Shown in pieces: positions 1-13,098 of a stretch of DNA of 64,000 nt. Made by a program: the position numbers and the translations under genes. Below the pieces are notes generated by a model. The model had not been told where the DNA came from. It searched no databases and was given only the letters and a program-made list of their open reading frames with translations. The number at the start of each line of letters is the position of its first letter. Position 1 is the stretch's first letter. The DNA comes from Powellomyces hirtus. Its lineage: Eukaryota > Chytridiomycota > Chytridiomycetes > Spizellomycetales > Powellomycetaceae. The stretch covers positions 766,417 to 830,416 of the forward strand of contig JAHLKG010000012.1 of assembly GCA_025526995.1 (NCBI GenBank). The letters run 5' to 3'.

Positions 1-3000
1 GAACCTCTCCGGACTGTGTACGGGCACTTATGGTGGTCAGAGATATTTGGTATGGATGTTGACGTCAGGAACGATTAATTGTCAGTACCAGCGCATCCCT
101 GACCGCGTGCTTTTCCTCGACGTCTAGGTCTATGGGAGCGGAGCGAGATGCATTGTGTACACGGCCGAGAACAAGCTGGTGCAAGTGTTGCGTAATCCAA
201 GTGGAGATCACCTTGGCGCTTTAGCAGTGGCTTTCGATAGCGAGAAGGGCTTTGTAAGTCTGCACTTTGAAAGTGCCGCTCGCAACTTGAAAAATTTTCG
301 CCAGCAAATGGATCTTAGATGCTGCGATTCAAATAGATTGTGGCTTCATTTGGTCCGGAGGTTATTTTCTTCGTCCCTCAGAAGAGTCCAGAGGAGGTAC
401 AGTGACCTGCCCATTGGTGCACACTGCCCAGGCGGTCATTGATCACATCCTTTTAGGTCCAATGGATCTTCAAATCTTCTACTCTTCACGACTTTGCTGT
501 AAGCGCACTATCTTGGGGTCCGAAAGGTCAGTAATGACTTTGTTGGACAGGAGGAGTATGAAACTGAACGCGCTCGCTCGATATACAGGCCAGCTTCTCG
601 TGGCCGGAAGAGATGTTGGGCTCTGGCATTTCGATGAGACTGACTCAGAGAATCCGAGTTGGAGTAAAGACTGGAGTTGCAAGTACGCGCCAGTGACACG
701 CCCATTGCCATCCTCTAAGCGGTTATTTGAAAGAGCTTCTTTTGCAGCGTTGTGTCAGAGATTATCAAAGCGGACTTTTCTCCCGATGGTCAATTCTTTG
801 CAACGTTGAGCCAAGTGGGTTTGGTCTGAAGCCAGTGGCTTTAAAGTAGTCCGTTGACTTTGATTTTACAAACTAGAGTGACCGACTGCCAAAAGTTTGG
901 TATAAAGTGAACTCGGGTAGGTACTAGCATCTGGATTGTATGGAGGACTTGAATCCACTTCTCACCTTGATGAAAGCCGACTTCAGCCCGAACTTTCCGA
1001 CGTACCAGTTTGCATATCTGCCACATCCTACCTGCGTTAAGAACATCAGTTGGAGGAGAAGGCAGATAAAGACCGGGCAGTGAGTACTTGCGACCTCAAT
1101 TCGTCCCAATTTTGTCACTCTCATTGATGAATGGCTGAGCAGGGGCCTGGACGAGAATGTGCTAATGACCAACTCACACGATAATGTCACTCGGCTCTGG
1201 TGCCTAATGGAGCCGATTCAACCATTCCGATTCCACCTCGGAGCCGTCATTGATCCAGCTACGGCCCATATGGTGGACGGGAAGTCGGCTCCTGTTGGCG
1301 AGAATGTCTGCACGATGCACTGGTTAACGGGAAAAGAACTCCACGATGCTATCAATCAACGTGAAGAGGAAGAAATGCGGTTTGCGACGAAGAATGCGAA
1401 CCGGAAGCCGGGAACCACACTGCTCAAGACCAAAAAGCTGAAAGATGCGCTCAAAGGATATTCTGATATCCTGTTTCACACTCAAAAAGATGGGTCTGTG
1501 GTCTTCTGGGGGATACAACATTTGACTTGTCATCCAAGGAGGGCGCCCAAAGTTCTTACGATCATGAAATCGGACAACACGTTGCCCCCAACCGATTTTG
1601 ACTTCTTCCAGCGGACAGTTCTTGTCTTCCACAACGACTGGGGCACCCGGGAATCTGGTAGGACTGCAGATTTCCGTGCTGACGCGCGGCTGTGATAGTG
1701 GCCACAGTCTCCCTGCTAATAGAAGCAGCTATCTTCTTTCCGGCTGAGCTTCAGCTCGTTGCACAGAGGCAGGACGGATCATTGAATGCATACACGATGA
1801 ATCTCGATGACTTCTTCGCAACATCCTGGATGACGCCTCGACTTTCTCTTAAACACTCATGGAGTGGGCATCGCGATTCGACGATGAAAGTTGTGAGGCA
1901 TCCGAATCTGCCATTTGTCGCTACAGTTGCAAAAGATGGAGAGATCATAATCTTTTACAATAGCGTTCCTATGGTCAGCAGGCAATTCTGGTGTGGCTTC
2001 GAAGGATGACCGCAACTAAACTCTTTGTGCTGTGTGCTCATTTTCAGAACGGGCTTCGGACAACGGATGGTCTTTCCGCCGTCACAACAATATCTCCCGC
2101 TGCGGAGAGCTCGCACTCCCAAATCGCGTGGCTGCCTCATGGTAATGAAAAACCCAATCCGAGCTGATTTGTACGCTACTTGACTCCGTACCTCTGTAGG
2201 GTCACACTTCGTTCTTTTTCAAAAGGGCATACTCTCGATATATACTTTGAGCGGCAGCTCAAAGATCCACATAGGAGAGTTGAAGGGATATGATAACGAG
2301 TATCCGCTACTGTTCCTTCATGCCTATGTTGACCCCAATGCCAAAATCTTATCGGGAGATGATCTTGAGGAACATCAATTGCTGGTCCATCTTATTGGCG
2401 TCAGTGGGAAATCCAGCACTGTCTTTGTTTGGGCTCTCAAATTCGAGGGTATGAATCTCGGGCAATTTCTTTTGACTACATCCATTCACTGATGAAGGCC
2501 CTCGACTTGCATAGGCAGCGCCTTACAACGACATTCGCTGATTTCAAAAACTTCCTTGTTTGGGGGTCTCGGATTGGATGACGTATCGCTTCTCCGGGCG
2601 CTTCCTACCGACGATCTATGTCTCATTCATTATCCTCAATCGCCGATGGGTGCACATCTGTTTGTAACGTACTCCAGCGATAAATTCATGCGCTTCTGGC
2701 ACTGCTGTGATGGCAGTCTAGCTTCCCTGCCAGACTCATCCGACTGGGCTAGAGAAGCGCTGCAAGAGGGTGGTGAAATGAAACCATGGCGAATTGTAAG
2801 CGAGTTTGAGTACCCGATGGATAACCTGGAGGCGCTTGAGACCGACGCGTTCGGGAAGATGTCTACAGGTACGTGATTGTTGCTGCAGCGCTGCGTGTTC
2901 TAATGTTAATGCTGCCTTTTTGCCGCTACAGTGTCGGCGTCAAATGGCTCATCCATCTTGTCTATATGGGGAAACGAGGCGACCGGCCTTGAGATGAAGC

Positions 3001-6000
3001 AAGAATGGACCACGACGCTAAAGTGCGGAGCATGCATACTATGGTACTCAAATGTCGATTGCTGACGCAGCATATACAGCGACACGGTGATAGCACTGGA
3101 TTGGTACTTTTCATCGGATGGGCAGCACCTCCTTGCCGTGGGAATGGCCAATCGCGTCCATGTTTATTGTCAGCGCCGATTAGCCAGCGTGCACGATACT
3201 CCAACCTGGGACCGCATAGGTGATGTAGAAATATCCTGGTAAGCCATCCCCAAGTCCGGTTTCTGTTTCTGAGATGATTAACGAAGACCTGTGGTTCAGG
3301 CAGGATATGACGACCACAGTCGCTTGGCTTCCCACTGGTTCGCTGATGATCGCTACTAAACACAACATGCTGGTGTATGACAAGTGGATGGATACTAGTC
3401 GCGATATTGGTTCGTTTGCGAAGCTTATCATGTGGGCTACGACGCCTCTGGTCACACTTTCCAACCTGTCAATTATCAGATGACATCAGCTCCAGTGCTT
3501 CTGCCGACACCACTCCTCAACAAACTTTCTCCATCGTCGACCGCAAAAATGGAAGGCTGCCGGATCATCATCCGCAACTGCTCATTCAATATCTCCTATG
3601 GGGTAACCTTCTTTGAGGCACTTGTGGTGGTCAAGCGGGCGGTGCATATCTAACGAGTGATTAGGAAAGTACGATTTTGTGCGCTATAGTCTGTCCCTGC
3701 TTCATTGCTTTGTGAAGATGATGGTGGACGCTGGACGGACCATCACCGAAACGCCTGTCCCATTGTGGAGAATCTTTGCTGATGACGAGGTAAGCTTTAA
3801 TCCATCCCAGATGGTGATTCGGTCACTCACAGACCATTTCCACCGTGATCCATTATATAGGTCAAGGCACAGCGAGAGCAGCAATACGACGCTCTTTTCG
3901 ATTTTGGTGATGAGGCAGGGCAGTATGTATCTTGAACGGGGGCCCTTCATCTTCCCTGCCACTCTCTGACGATTCATTGCGTGTTAGAAAGGAGCTCAAA
4001 GTTGGCGAGTTTGACGATGACGAAGCAGCGTTCCTGTCTGAGCATTTGACGAGGATATCGTTACCCAATATCTCCAATATCGATCAGATGCTTCTGCTTG
4101 CTGTGATCGATACGTTGGTCCAGGTATGTCTGCGTTTTGTCGGCGTTTTAGTGAAAGTATGGAAAACTTGTTGACCTCTTTCATCGCCCAGGTGGAAAAA
4201 CAAAAGAGATCGCTTGACGAGAACGGAGTCCGATACGTTCTGTTCATGCGCCTCTTCATGTTCTCGCAAAAGTCGTTCCCACCGCAAATGAAACCGATGA
4301 ATCTCACTTCTCGAGACATTGCGTGGGGGTTTTTCACAGATTCTCAGGTAACACGTGGAATCTCACAAATTAAATGCGAGGCGAAGAAACCAATCCTGAA
4401 ATTCTTCCCCAGGACATCTTGCTTGACTTTATAGCGCAATCCTTCAATAACAAAATAATGTGGAGCGATGCCAAAGCGCTGGGATTGGGTTACCTGCTGC
4501 GGAACCCCGACACCATGCGCAGAACCATGGAAACCATTGCGAGAAATCAGTACATGGGCAAAGATGACACACGAAATCCAGTAGACTGCTCATTGTTTTA
4601 CATCGCGCTGCGGAAAAAGAACGTGCTGTTAGGACTGTGGAAACTTGCCAGCTCGCATCCGGAGCAGGCCGCCATGCTGAGGTTCCTGGCAAACGATTTC
4701 GAGGAGGAACGATGGAAAAGCGCTGCACTGAAGAACGCGTTTGCGCTACTGGGAAAACAGCGATACGAATACGCTGTATCCTTCTTCCTTCTGGCTGACA
4801 AGTTGAAAGACGCGGTGAGCGTCTGTTTAAAGCAGCTGAATGATCCTCAATTGGCGACGATTCTTTGTCGCTTGTACGAAGGCGAGGATGGTCCTGTCCT
4901 GACGGAAACCTATAACACCTACATCCTCCCGGGCGCAATTGCAAAAGGTGATCGATGGTTAGCCACCATGGCTTTTACGATCATGAAGCAACGGGATAAG
5001 GCGCTCTTTGCCCTGTTGCACCCACTTGATGAACTGTTGCCTGCGCAATCAGACTCGGTGCCGCCTCCGACTGATCTCGCTCCATCCTACTCCGATCCAG
5101 CCCTCTTGGTCTTCTATCATTATCTGCGGCGCTCGTATCGAGTCATGCGCGTGCCTCAACCGCGCATCCCAGCTGACGTGGAAACTGATTTCGTGTACCG
5201 AAGTGCGCAAGCCTACGAGCACCTCGGATTACCCGGCCTGGCCTTGGACATCATCCGCAAAGCGGACGGTTTAATCGGCCAGTATCTAGGCGATGAAGGC
5301 AGCTCGGGAGTTGCTGAGCTCAAAGCGCCCCCTGCCGACGACGTTGCTGGAGGCAATCTGAACATGGATCTGTGGCGTGAACCTGTGTCAAAGTCCGTCG
5401 ATGTAGGAAAAACTCAAACGGCTGGAGGCTTTGATTGGGGTGAACGTGTCTCGACCGCCAAACTGGAGAGTAAAGCTGATGCTTTTGACTGGGGTGAGCC
5501 TGTTGCGAAGAAGACTCCAGTTGAGCCTGAGCCAGGCGGCTATGATTGGGGAGCGCCTGAGACTAAGGCAACCAGCGGCGGCGGTATTGATTGGGGTGAA
5601 CCAACCACAAAGTCGTCTGATGGAGGCGGCTTGGATTGGGGTGAGCCGGTTTCTACCACCGTCGGAAAGAGTTCTCTCGATGACGAATTCGAGGCTTTCA
5701 AGCGGAGTCTCGGTGCTGGGTATGACTCCGCTGGCGAAGAAAATGGGGACGAGGACGACTTCGACGACGGAGAGCCCGGAGAAGGGTCATTCGGAGACGA
5801 GGGTGAAGCGTCATCACCACATGCAGTTGTCACTGCGTCGGAGCCGCCGGACCCCAAACGCCTTCTGCGTTTTGAGCTTGAAAAGCGCAACATGCGACTT
5901 TACAAGTGGATGCTGGCTATGCGGATCGTTCAAGCCGTGTACAAGTCCATCTCGATCGTTTCCAAAAACCGAGAGGTCCTCCAAGAGGAGCCCACCTTCC

Positions 6001-8865
6001 GGGATTATTTCACATTGTTGCTGGACGGCATGCGCACCCTTCTGGAAATTGTCGAAATGCCCGTCGAAGTCATGAATCGCATCCTCGCCATGCGATGTCG
6101 GGAGATGGATGCTATCGCCGCCTACGTCGAAATCGTGCCCTTGCATGGCACCTTGAGAGACTACTTGCCGTCCGTGGAGCGTTTCTTGGCGGAGGAATGC
6201 AATACCCTTGCGAGGTTGGCACTAAGTGACAATCTCGATGGAAAGTCTCAGGCTCCGGCATATGTAGAATCGCTCGCTCGGTATGATCCGAGTGTGGATG
6301 GACTGGTTAACGCAACCACTGAATCTTGTGTCCGTTTGTAGGCAACTGCTTTTGTTCATTGTGCGATGGACGGAGAAAGCCTCACTAGAGAATGGCTGCG
6401 CTCTGAATCGCACCATTGCATGTCAAACGTGCGTCACAGCCTTCATGACCTTGACGGTCGGTGCACTCCGAAGCAAAGATTATCAGATGCTACAATTGCT
6501 GGTTGATCTATGTGATCGATTCTTTGATCTTCTCCTTGCCGGAAACGTGGACAACTTAACTGTTATCCTCATGGAGCTATCTGTTCCGCGTGCCCCACGG
6601 CTTCACGATCCTGATGCAGATGGTGGATATGGCATGGACGCCGATAGTGGACCTGACGAGGACGATTTTGAAGAAAAGAGTCCGCTCAGAGACCAGTTTC
6701 AGGCTGAAGTGGCTATTATGTGCGATGCGCTCATTGCCATCGTCTCGTTCCAGCACATTGGCCTCACCTTCGACAGATACCTGGCGCAGTTGCGGAGTGG
6801 CGGGTTGAATCCGTCTGATGAGTCTCATGGTTTCCTTTGCGATGCGGTCTTAAGACCGACCAGTATTTTACTGCATACGATGCAAAAAGCACTGGCGAAG
6901 GAGTGGGTCTGCGGAGGCGTCAAAATCGGTACGTATACAATATTTGTCCCATTGATACCAGTCCATTCCGGCACTGATCGGTTGTTATTCGCGCAGAAAA
7001 AATCCGGAAATATTTGGACACGCATGAGAAAAAGAAACTCTGGGATACTCTGAAAAAGACCATCAGCGTCCGCAAAATGATCGAGTTTGTGATGCAGGCC
7101 CGCGAGGATGAGGAGCCGCCAAAACCAGCGCCAGCGGAAGATTTTAACAGTGGGGAGGCAAAAGATCTGACGGTGGACACGACCGCGGAGCCGCTGCAAG
7201 AGGCGCCAGAACTGATTTATCGCACGGCGGACATCATACATACTTTCGCTTTGAACCCGGTAAGTATGGCGCGCATGGGTTTTAAACCTAGGGTTCAATG
7301 ACGATAGTGTCTCATATAAATCTCTGCAGTTGGATCAAAACCATATGGCTATCGGCACTCATCGCGGCATTCTGGAAATTGACGTGATGAGCGCTGTTAA
7401 CTTTTTCCAGGTTAGGGAAGTGTGCTTTAAAATCAATATCTATGACGACATCTAAAGCTAGAGATTGCTGCCCCAACAAATTTGTAGCGCAGAGGAACAT
7501 TCACCGACATTCACCAGTCAGTGGATGACATTGCCGTCCGGTCAACTGCGGCACGCAAGTCGGTAGATCAGCCACCACTTGATCTCGACAACGCGAGTCA
7601 TAAGCCCACCGTGAAGCGCCGTGACACTTTGACCCGCAAGCTCAGTTTCGACTCGATGCAGAAAGCTATCGAGAACAACATGCGCAGTCTGCGCACCGAA
7701 AGCAGCCTCACAGACTTGAATGCGGGACGAGGCATCAACCACACCGTCCCGGGAGTCTCTTCACTCTCTTCCCACCCAACACTCAACTATTACCTCGCTG
7801 GAATCAGCGATCCGCCCACCACGCCCGCCGTGGTACAGCTTTACCAATTCGGGCAGCCCCGAGAGCTCGTGACGTACACATCCGGCACGACAGCGAGATT
7901 CACCCGATGCCGATTTGACCCCTTTGGAGTCCGCTTTGGCGCCAGTGACTCCAAGGGAGATGTTTATCTGTGGCGATTTGATGCCAGTGCTGACGCATCC
8001 CGACCTGCCATGGTCGTGCCCTGTCATTCGTCGTTCACCAACGATTTTACATTCCTGAATTCAAGCAGCTTGCTTGCCACCGCGGGAGTATCAACAAATA
8101 ACCAGTAAGTATGAATGATGCTGTGATAGCGGTACGTTGGCTGAGGTTTTTATGTTTTTTTCTCTAGAAACGTGTGTTTGTGGGATACACTGCTGCCTAC
8201 ATCTCGGGCACGCGTGAAAGGTGCGTGAACGAGCGACCGGTTAAAATTAGTTATAGTTGATGCTCTTGCTCATGCATCTTATCCCATCTGCAGGCTTCAA
8301 TGTAGCGGAAGGCGGCGCATATTCGTTGGTTTACTCTCCACGGCATCAGTTGCTGTTCTCGGGTGGAAAGAAGGGTGATATATGTATGTCAAGGCGGATA
8401 TTGACTCAAGAGCAAAGAATGCAATTGCGGTCGCTTACTCGAATCTTCACTTAGTTGTCTTTGACACGCGAGAACGGACGCTTGTGGATAGTTTCCAGGC
8501 ACACGACCATCTGGTCAAGTCGCTCGCCGTGGACTCCGAGAACGGTTATCTCGTCTCAGGATCCATGGGTGGTGATCTCAAGGTAACAACAAGAAGAACA
8601 GGCAGGCGCAGTCGAGTTTCCAATTGTGATCCTGACAGCCAGTCCTTTCTTCTCCTAGCTCTGGGATCTTCAAACGTTCAAGGAACAAAGCACATGGACC
8701 TCTGACCGCCCATCATCAGCGTCCCCAAACCGTGCCTCGGCCACTGACAAGACAGGTCTGTCATCATATGGTATCATGCAGGCGGAGGTGGTCCAAGGTT
8801 CGGTATATACTTGTGGTGCGGATGGGTGCGTGCGCCGGTACGCTCCCCATGCCGCACAGAGATAG
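1..8865 (+). CDS. rav1: Rav1/DmX-like (rabconnectin-3) subunit of the RAVE complex, 5' end not defined
   Basis: Multi-exon homologue of Rav1/DMXL, the large WD40 scaffold that with Skp1 (and Rav2 in yeast) promotes assembly of the V1 and Vo parts of the vacuolar H+-ATPase at endosome/vacuole membranes. Visible pieces are N-terminal beta-propeller exons (127-2900; for example VQWIFKSSTLHDF near 465 and HDNVTRLW near 1175), the conserved Rav1 C-domain in a long exon from about 4413 to 6340 (ALGLGYLLRNPDTMRR, then RYEYAVSFFLLADKLKDAV), and a C-terminal WD40 set (7521-8865; AVDSENGYLVSGSMGGDLK joined across an intron to LWDLQTF). The intron ending near 4412 joins FFTDSQ to DILLDF. The last exon reads to TAG at 8863-8865. 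The first supported coding stretch starts near 127 after a TAG acceptor, and the true start is probably upstream of the window. Five DWG-type repeats lie at 5431-5650. Family identification is firm; exact exon borders in the first 4 kb are not. Confidence 0.85.
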
Positions 8866-9854
8866 GAATGGGAAGCACATATACAAGGGGAGCACAAGCT
8901 GTATAATGGGAATTTGAATGATATCTCTGCTGCGCAACTGGTTTCAAATTGTTTCTTGTGATAGCCTAAGAATGTCAAACCATGACTAAAAAGCTTGAAA
9001 AACGCCACCACTAGCACAGCAAGGCGAATATTATGGATGAGGAAGGCCGTGTGCCTGACCACTAGTTCAATCGAAATACTTAACAACTGTGGTATCGGAA
9101 CGGAGCAGAAGAGCGAAACACGGAGTCCCATTTGTTGCGAATTGACGCATGCAAGAACATTTTCGTCTCTTCGCCCGGCAATGCCGGTATCAGGAAGTCA
9201 CATCATCTCAATCCGAACTCACAACACAATGCATCGCTGCTTTCCCTTCGACCGACTTCCTTCCAGCATTTGGCTGGTAAGCCTCCCCAGCGAATTCCGA
9301 ATTGCCAATTATCGCAACAGATGGAATAAAGGCAGTGAGTGTTCCCCGTGTGGCCTGTACAAGCTGCATACAACATAGCAAATGGCTCCTACACGGTCCT
9401 CACATTCCTTGCCAGAGGAGGTGGAAAGGTTCTAAACGAGTGTTTGTATAGGCTGTGACGTGCAAATTCCTCTGTGCAGTGTCAACCAGGGTACGACAGT
9501 TTCGGAGCCTCGGTCCCGACGCGCTGTGGAGCCTGACACTCGGTTTGACACCTGCGCTGTCAATGATCCGTCGGTAAGGCCAGGCGGTATAACGGTATCC
9601 ATTCTGAATCTTTCGTTTGGCACTTGGTACAGCCTACAGTACAAAAATGGAAGCACCACAGCGATGGTTCTAGGGATGGCGATTGACGTTCATGCCCGCC
9701 GTTGAAGGACGTACTCCTTTTCGTTCAGGTTTGTTATGTTTCGGTTGTAGGGTTTCCACCTGCGTTTTGTGCTTTCTGGTTTCGCGAGGGACATTCCATG
9801 GCAACAGCGCGGGCGTTTTGCTGTCGCCTTTTGTAAAACGTCAATGTAAGGATC
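8866..9854. other. Intergenic, no recognised gene
   Basis: Between the end of rav1 and the first minus-strand ORF. Short ORFs occur on both strands (for example 9132-9329 and 9460-9705) but none shows a recognisable motif, consistent splice signals or protein-like composition. The first part is probably the rav1 3' untranslated region. Confidence 0.5.
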
Positions 9855-10169
9855 CTACACATAAGCTGCGTTGTCCACGACCGCATCCTCTATCATCTGG
9901 TAAATAAGGTTCTTTGTCACTGGAAAGGGGTAGGACACAGCATCGTTGCCCACTGGTGACATGTATCGAAGGACAATTTCATTGGTGAAAAATCGCTTGA
10001 TCTGATCACCAATGTAGACATACTCCATGTCATGGATGTTCACCAAGATGCTATTCCCAACATCGCGTGGTGCACCTGAAGTGTTGTAGTACAGCCCAGG
10101 TGGATCGCTAGCGGCGTTGCAATCAATGTTGCTGCTACCACAAGAGACGGCATTTTGAAGTTGGCTCAC
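9855..10169 (-). CDS. Small hypothetical protein or terminal exon
   Basis: A 104-codon open stretch whose protein composition looks plausible (acidic and aromatic, with one Cys pair in the first 20 residues, e.g. CGSSNIDC) and which ends at TAA/TGA near 9855. A CAG acceptor-like site precedes it at about 10170, so it may be the last exon of a gene that starts further right. In an overlapping frame an ATG near 10152 begins a hydrophobic, signal-peptide-like run, which leaves the frame ambiguous. It lies downstream of, and on the same strand as, the 547-residue ORF. I do not recognise a family. Confidence 0.25.
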   Translation of the reverse strand: MSQLQNAVSCGSSNIDCNAASDPPGLYYNTSGAPRDVGNSILVNIHDMEYVYIGDQIKRFFTNEIVLRYMSPVGNDAVSYPFPVTKNLIYQMIEDAVVDNAAYV

Positions 10170-10304
10170 CTGTGTTGAAAGTAGAATGTGGAATTGAGGA
10201 TGCTCTCCCTACGTACAATGCACAATGAAGGATAAAGGGGAGCTAAGGAATGGAGGGGATGTAAATGATGGAAATGGATGGAAGAGATGGAAGGGAGTGC
10301 ATGA

Positions 10305-11948
10305 CTACTCAATATGCAAAATGTCGCCCTTTTGAAAGAATCCCCATCCACTTCCGTTTCCAGGCCGTGCAATAAGATCCTCCGACTGCACTTTGCCACC
10401 TTGAGTGTAAACTAGAATTATGTCTCTCTTGTCGCTTTCCAGACCGTTTCCGTTGTTGATTTTGTTGCCATCATCATCACCGGCATCACCGGCATCATCA
10501 TGAAGATTATCGCCATTTGTCTCATCATCATCGCCGTGGTCAACGTCGGTATCTACCATCTCATCGATTCGCCTTCGCTTTGGCGGATTCCCAAGGAAGT
10601 AGCCAATGCCAACATGTTCATCTTCGTGCCCGCCGAAGACTTGTCCCTCGACCTCTGCATTCAGAACTCTCTTTGCGATATGGTTGAAATTTGGAGACTC
10701 GACTCCAAGTTCGGTACATATCGCCTGGAGGATGTTGCCTACGATACATGAGAGCCATCCAGGACAAGTAGTTTCATGACATCCACCCGGGTGAGTCAAC
10801 AAACGGGCATGCAAGTAGCAAACTTGTCCAACAACCAAACATCGAGGATGATGGGCAGGGATGTATTTAAAGATAAAACCATCGATGCCGAGATTCCCAC
10901 GAAGGAGAGTGTTGAGGAGATCCTCGATCAGTACGTGACGGGTCATATCTGCGCTTCTGGATCGCTGGAAGATGCTGCCCATATGTTCCTCATACGTCCC
11001 AAGGTCTTGCTTGAGAATGCGAAACAAATCAGGTGAGACGGTCACAAGCTGGTACTTTCGGTCGCTCGCAGGTTTAGGTACGTTTCGGGGCCATGGGTAG
11101 CACATTTCGCCGTGTCGCTCCTTGAAGTAGCTTGAAAGGTGACGGGTGATAACAGGGTGTTTCGCGATATAGTCTGCCTCGTAGAATGATTCTTGAGAAT
11201 TGATCTGATCGTAGAGAAGACTGATTTTGCTCGGGGCAGTTTTCAAAGCAGCGTCCCACAGGCCGAGCATCCCTTCAAGAACGACGCCCCATTTGCCGCT
11301 CCAATTGCCTGGGTTCTCGTGAAATAGGTTGATACCGCAACGGAGGGACAAAGGTCCTTCTTGAACATTGACAAGGGAGTGGCGGAAGAAGACATGCCCT
11401 GCAAGAGCCGACTTGTAGTCGAAGAGCTGGCCGATCTTAGGGTCCTCGTGAATGATGCTTTCGGACTCTGGAATCGATATATACAGCAGTTGCGAGATCA
11501 AGGTTTCGAGAACCTCGTCCTGGATATTCCCGATCCGGAGAAGGAAGCCTTCATACCGGTGTCGGGCGGCACTGGTGTTCCAGGCAAGCGCCCCTCCGTA
11601 TTTGCCGGCAGTTACCGCATTCCATTCGGTATCGCCCGCTAGCAATTGCACAGAGCATCCATTCTTGATCAGTTGAACGACTCGTAGGGTTTGATTGAGA
11701 TGAGAATCAAGGATGTGACTGATTCGGTCAATGTAGGTGATCTCAATCGAACCGCTATTGGGGAATGAGATAGCGGATGCTGAGGACCCAGTGTTGCTGA
11801 TAAGATATGGGGGTTCTCCGGCTTTTCGAAAGACTTGGACTCGCCGCTGCCAGACAGGGCTGAGCCCATCTCGCAGCGTAGAAGATGTCCAACGATTGCA
11901 GAACCACTTAAGAGAATCGACTGTATCAGCAAACGCCATGCAGGACAA
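10305..11948 (-). CDS. Unidentified 547-residue protein with acidic C-terminal tract
   Basis: Intronless open frame of 547 codons from ATG at 11946-11948 to TAG at 10305. The N-terminal two thirds looks like a folded domain with mixed hydrophobic and charged residues (RRVQVFRKAGEPPYLIS near residue 35; YLHARLLTHPGGCHET near residue 385). Around residue 465 comes a basic PPKRRRIDE patch that resembles a nuclear localisation signal. It is followed by a strongly acidic, low-complexity run (DDDE/DDAGDAGDDDG), and the protein ends in a short folded-looking segment. I see no catalytic motif I can name and no transmembrane helix. The length, composition and lack of competing frames argue for a real gene. 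Upstream exons on the minus strand (for example an 80-codon ORF at 12213-12455) are possible but unsupported. A nuclear role is inference from the KRRR patch only. Confidence 0.55.
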   Translation of the reverse strand: MSCMAFADTVDSLKWFCNRWTSSTLRDGLSPVWQRRVQVFRKAGEPPYLISNTGSSASAISFPNSGSIEITYIDRISHILDSHLNQTLRVVQLIKNGCSVQLLAGDTEWNAVTAGKYGGALAWNTSAARHRYEGFLLRIGNIQDEVLETLISQLLYISIPESESIIHEDPKIGQLFDYKSALAGHVFFRHSLVNVQEGPLSLRCGINLFHENPGNWSGKWGVVLEGMLGLWDAALKTAPSKISLLYDQINSQESFYEADYIAKHPVITRHLSSYFKERHGEMCYPWPRNVPKPASDRKYQLVTVSPDLFRILKQDLGTYEEHMGSIFQRSRSADMTRHVLIEDLLNTLLRGNLGIDGFIFKYIPAHHPRCLVVGQVCYLHARLLTHPGGCHETTCPGWLSCIVGNILQAICTELGVESPNFNHIAKRVLNAEVEGQVFGGHEDEHVGIGYFLGNPPKRRRIDEMVDTDVDHGDDDETNGDNLHDDAGDAGDDDGNKINNGNGLESDKRDIILVYTQGGKVQSEDLIARPGNGSGWGFFQKGDILHIE

Positions 11949-12031
11949 GGAAATATTGTGGTAATCGACAAAATCCTTTTATTTGCAATGTGGGGAGGTT
12001 CCCTTGTCGCAATGGGCGGGTCATGGTTCAT

Positions 12032-13098
12032 AGCATCTTTTATACAACGCGCTTAGTTAGGGTTAGGGTTCACTTACGTGCAACGGTGACAGGGGCCTGA
12101 AGACCCTTGCATTCTGGTATCGATACAACGCGCTACATGGAGGGATCGTCGTGTGATTGTCATGTGCTCATCAACTTACAAACGTGCGAACATTCAGCTA
12201 GCTTTTTCACGACTATCCCGCCCAACAAGCGGCTGCACAGTCAGTTTCACGCAAAAGAATCTCAGTCCTTTCGTTGATGGCTTGGCTTTTCCCAATAGCG
12301 GACGCTTTCGCAGCATGGAGGTACTCCAAAATTTCTTTCTCGAGACTGTCCCAGTTTGCTTCCTGGAGAAGATATTTCCAGGTGAAAGCAGCAGGGAGGC
12401 GGCCGCGATGGAGGAAATCTAGTAGCATGAGGGATGCGTGCTGAATATGTTGCACGCTTGACTGTCTCTATGCCACAACACTTTTTCGATAAAAGCTTGC
12501 CTTGTTAAGCTTTGATTCTCAGCGGCGATTGAGGTCGAGACGAATGCGGCTATGACGGGCAGCGCTGGTAGCTGCAGTGTCGTTGTTGCGTTGTCGGTTG
12601 CGTTTGCCGGCCTGGCTGTTGTATTCTAGAACTTTTGTCCCATTTCATACCCTCACCACAGCGTGTTTGCTAGCTAACTGAATAGATAAGATAGATAGAC
12701 AAGTTGAGCAGATAGGTAGAAAGGTGTTGACAAGAGAAAGCGACTACTATATATTTCGAATCCTCAAAAAGACCTGCAAGTGCCCCGCAAAGTCATTAGA
12801 GCACGCAGCACAGACACGACCGCAACCCGATCTCATCATCTAAAAGTACAAATGCAAAATGCAAAATGTGAGAACAAGAAACTCTCTACAACTAGCTATG
12901 TGACTGTGAAGAAGAACTAAAATAAATTACTCGCGGTGAGAAAAAGGAGCGGGGTAGCGGCCATCTCCGTGCTTGGTGCCAAGGGTTTTGCGGGTTGGGA
13001 GCAATTAGCAAATTTACTTCTCGTACTCGCAAGGTTGCAAAGCGTGCCGGGCGGAACAGACCTGGGATAACCGCAGAAGAGATTAGCGTATGGCCCAT
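12032..13098. other. Intergenic, possible extra minus-strand exon and a telomere-like motif
   Basis: Contains an interstitial TTAGGG motif at 12057-12070 and an 80-codon minus-strand ORF at 12213-12455 (starts MQHIQHASLMLLDFLH) that could be an upstream exon of the neighbouring unidentified gene or a remnant. The rest has short A/T-rich microrepeats (GATA-like near 12687; a doubled AATGCAA near 12850) and no recognisable gene. Confidence 0.4.
12057..12070. repeat. Interstitial telomere-like motif
   Basis: TTAGGGTTAGGGTT, just over two units of the same hexamer that caps this chromosome. It lies about 110 bp upstream of the minus-strand 547-codon ORF. Confidence 0.7.

Noticed and set aside
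5540..5893. 117-codon minus-strand frame opposite the Rav1 acidic tail
   Set aside because: Antisense shadow of the repeated DWGEP coding sequence.
9132..9329. 65-codon plus-strand ORF downstream of rav1
   Set aside because: No motif, no splice context and no similarity I recognise.
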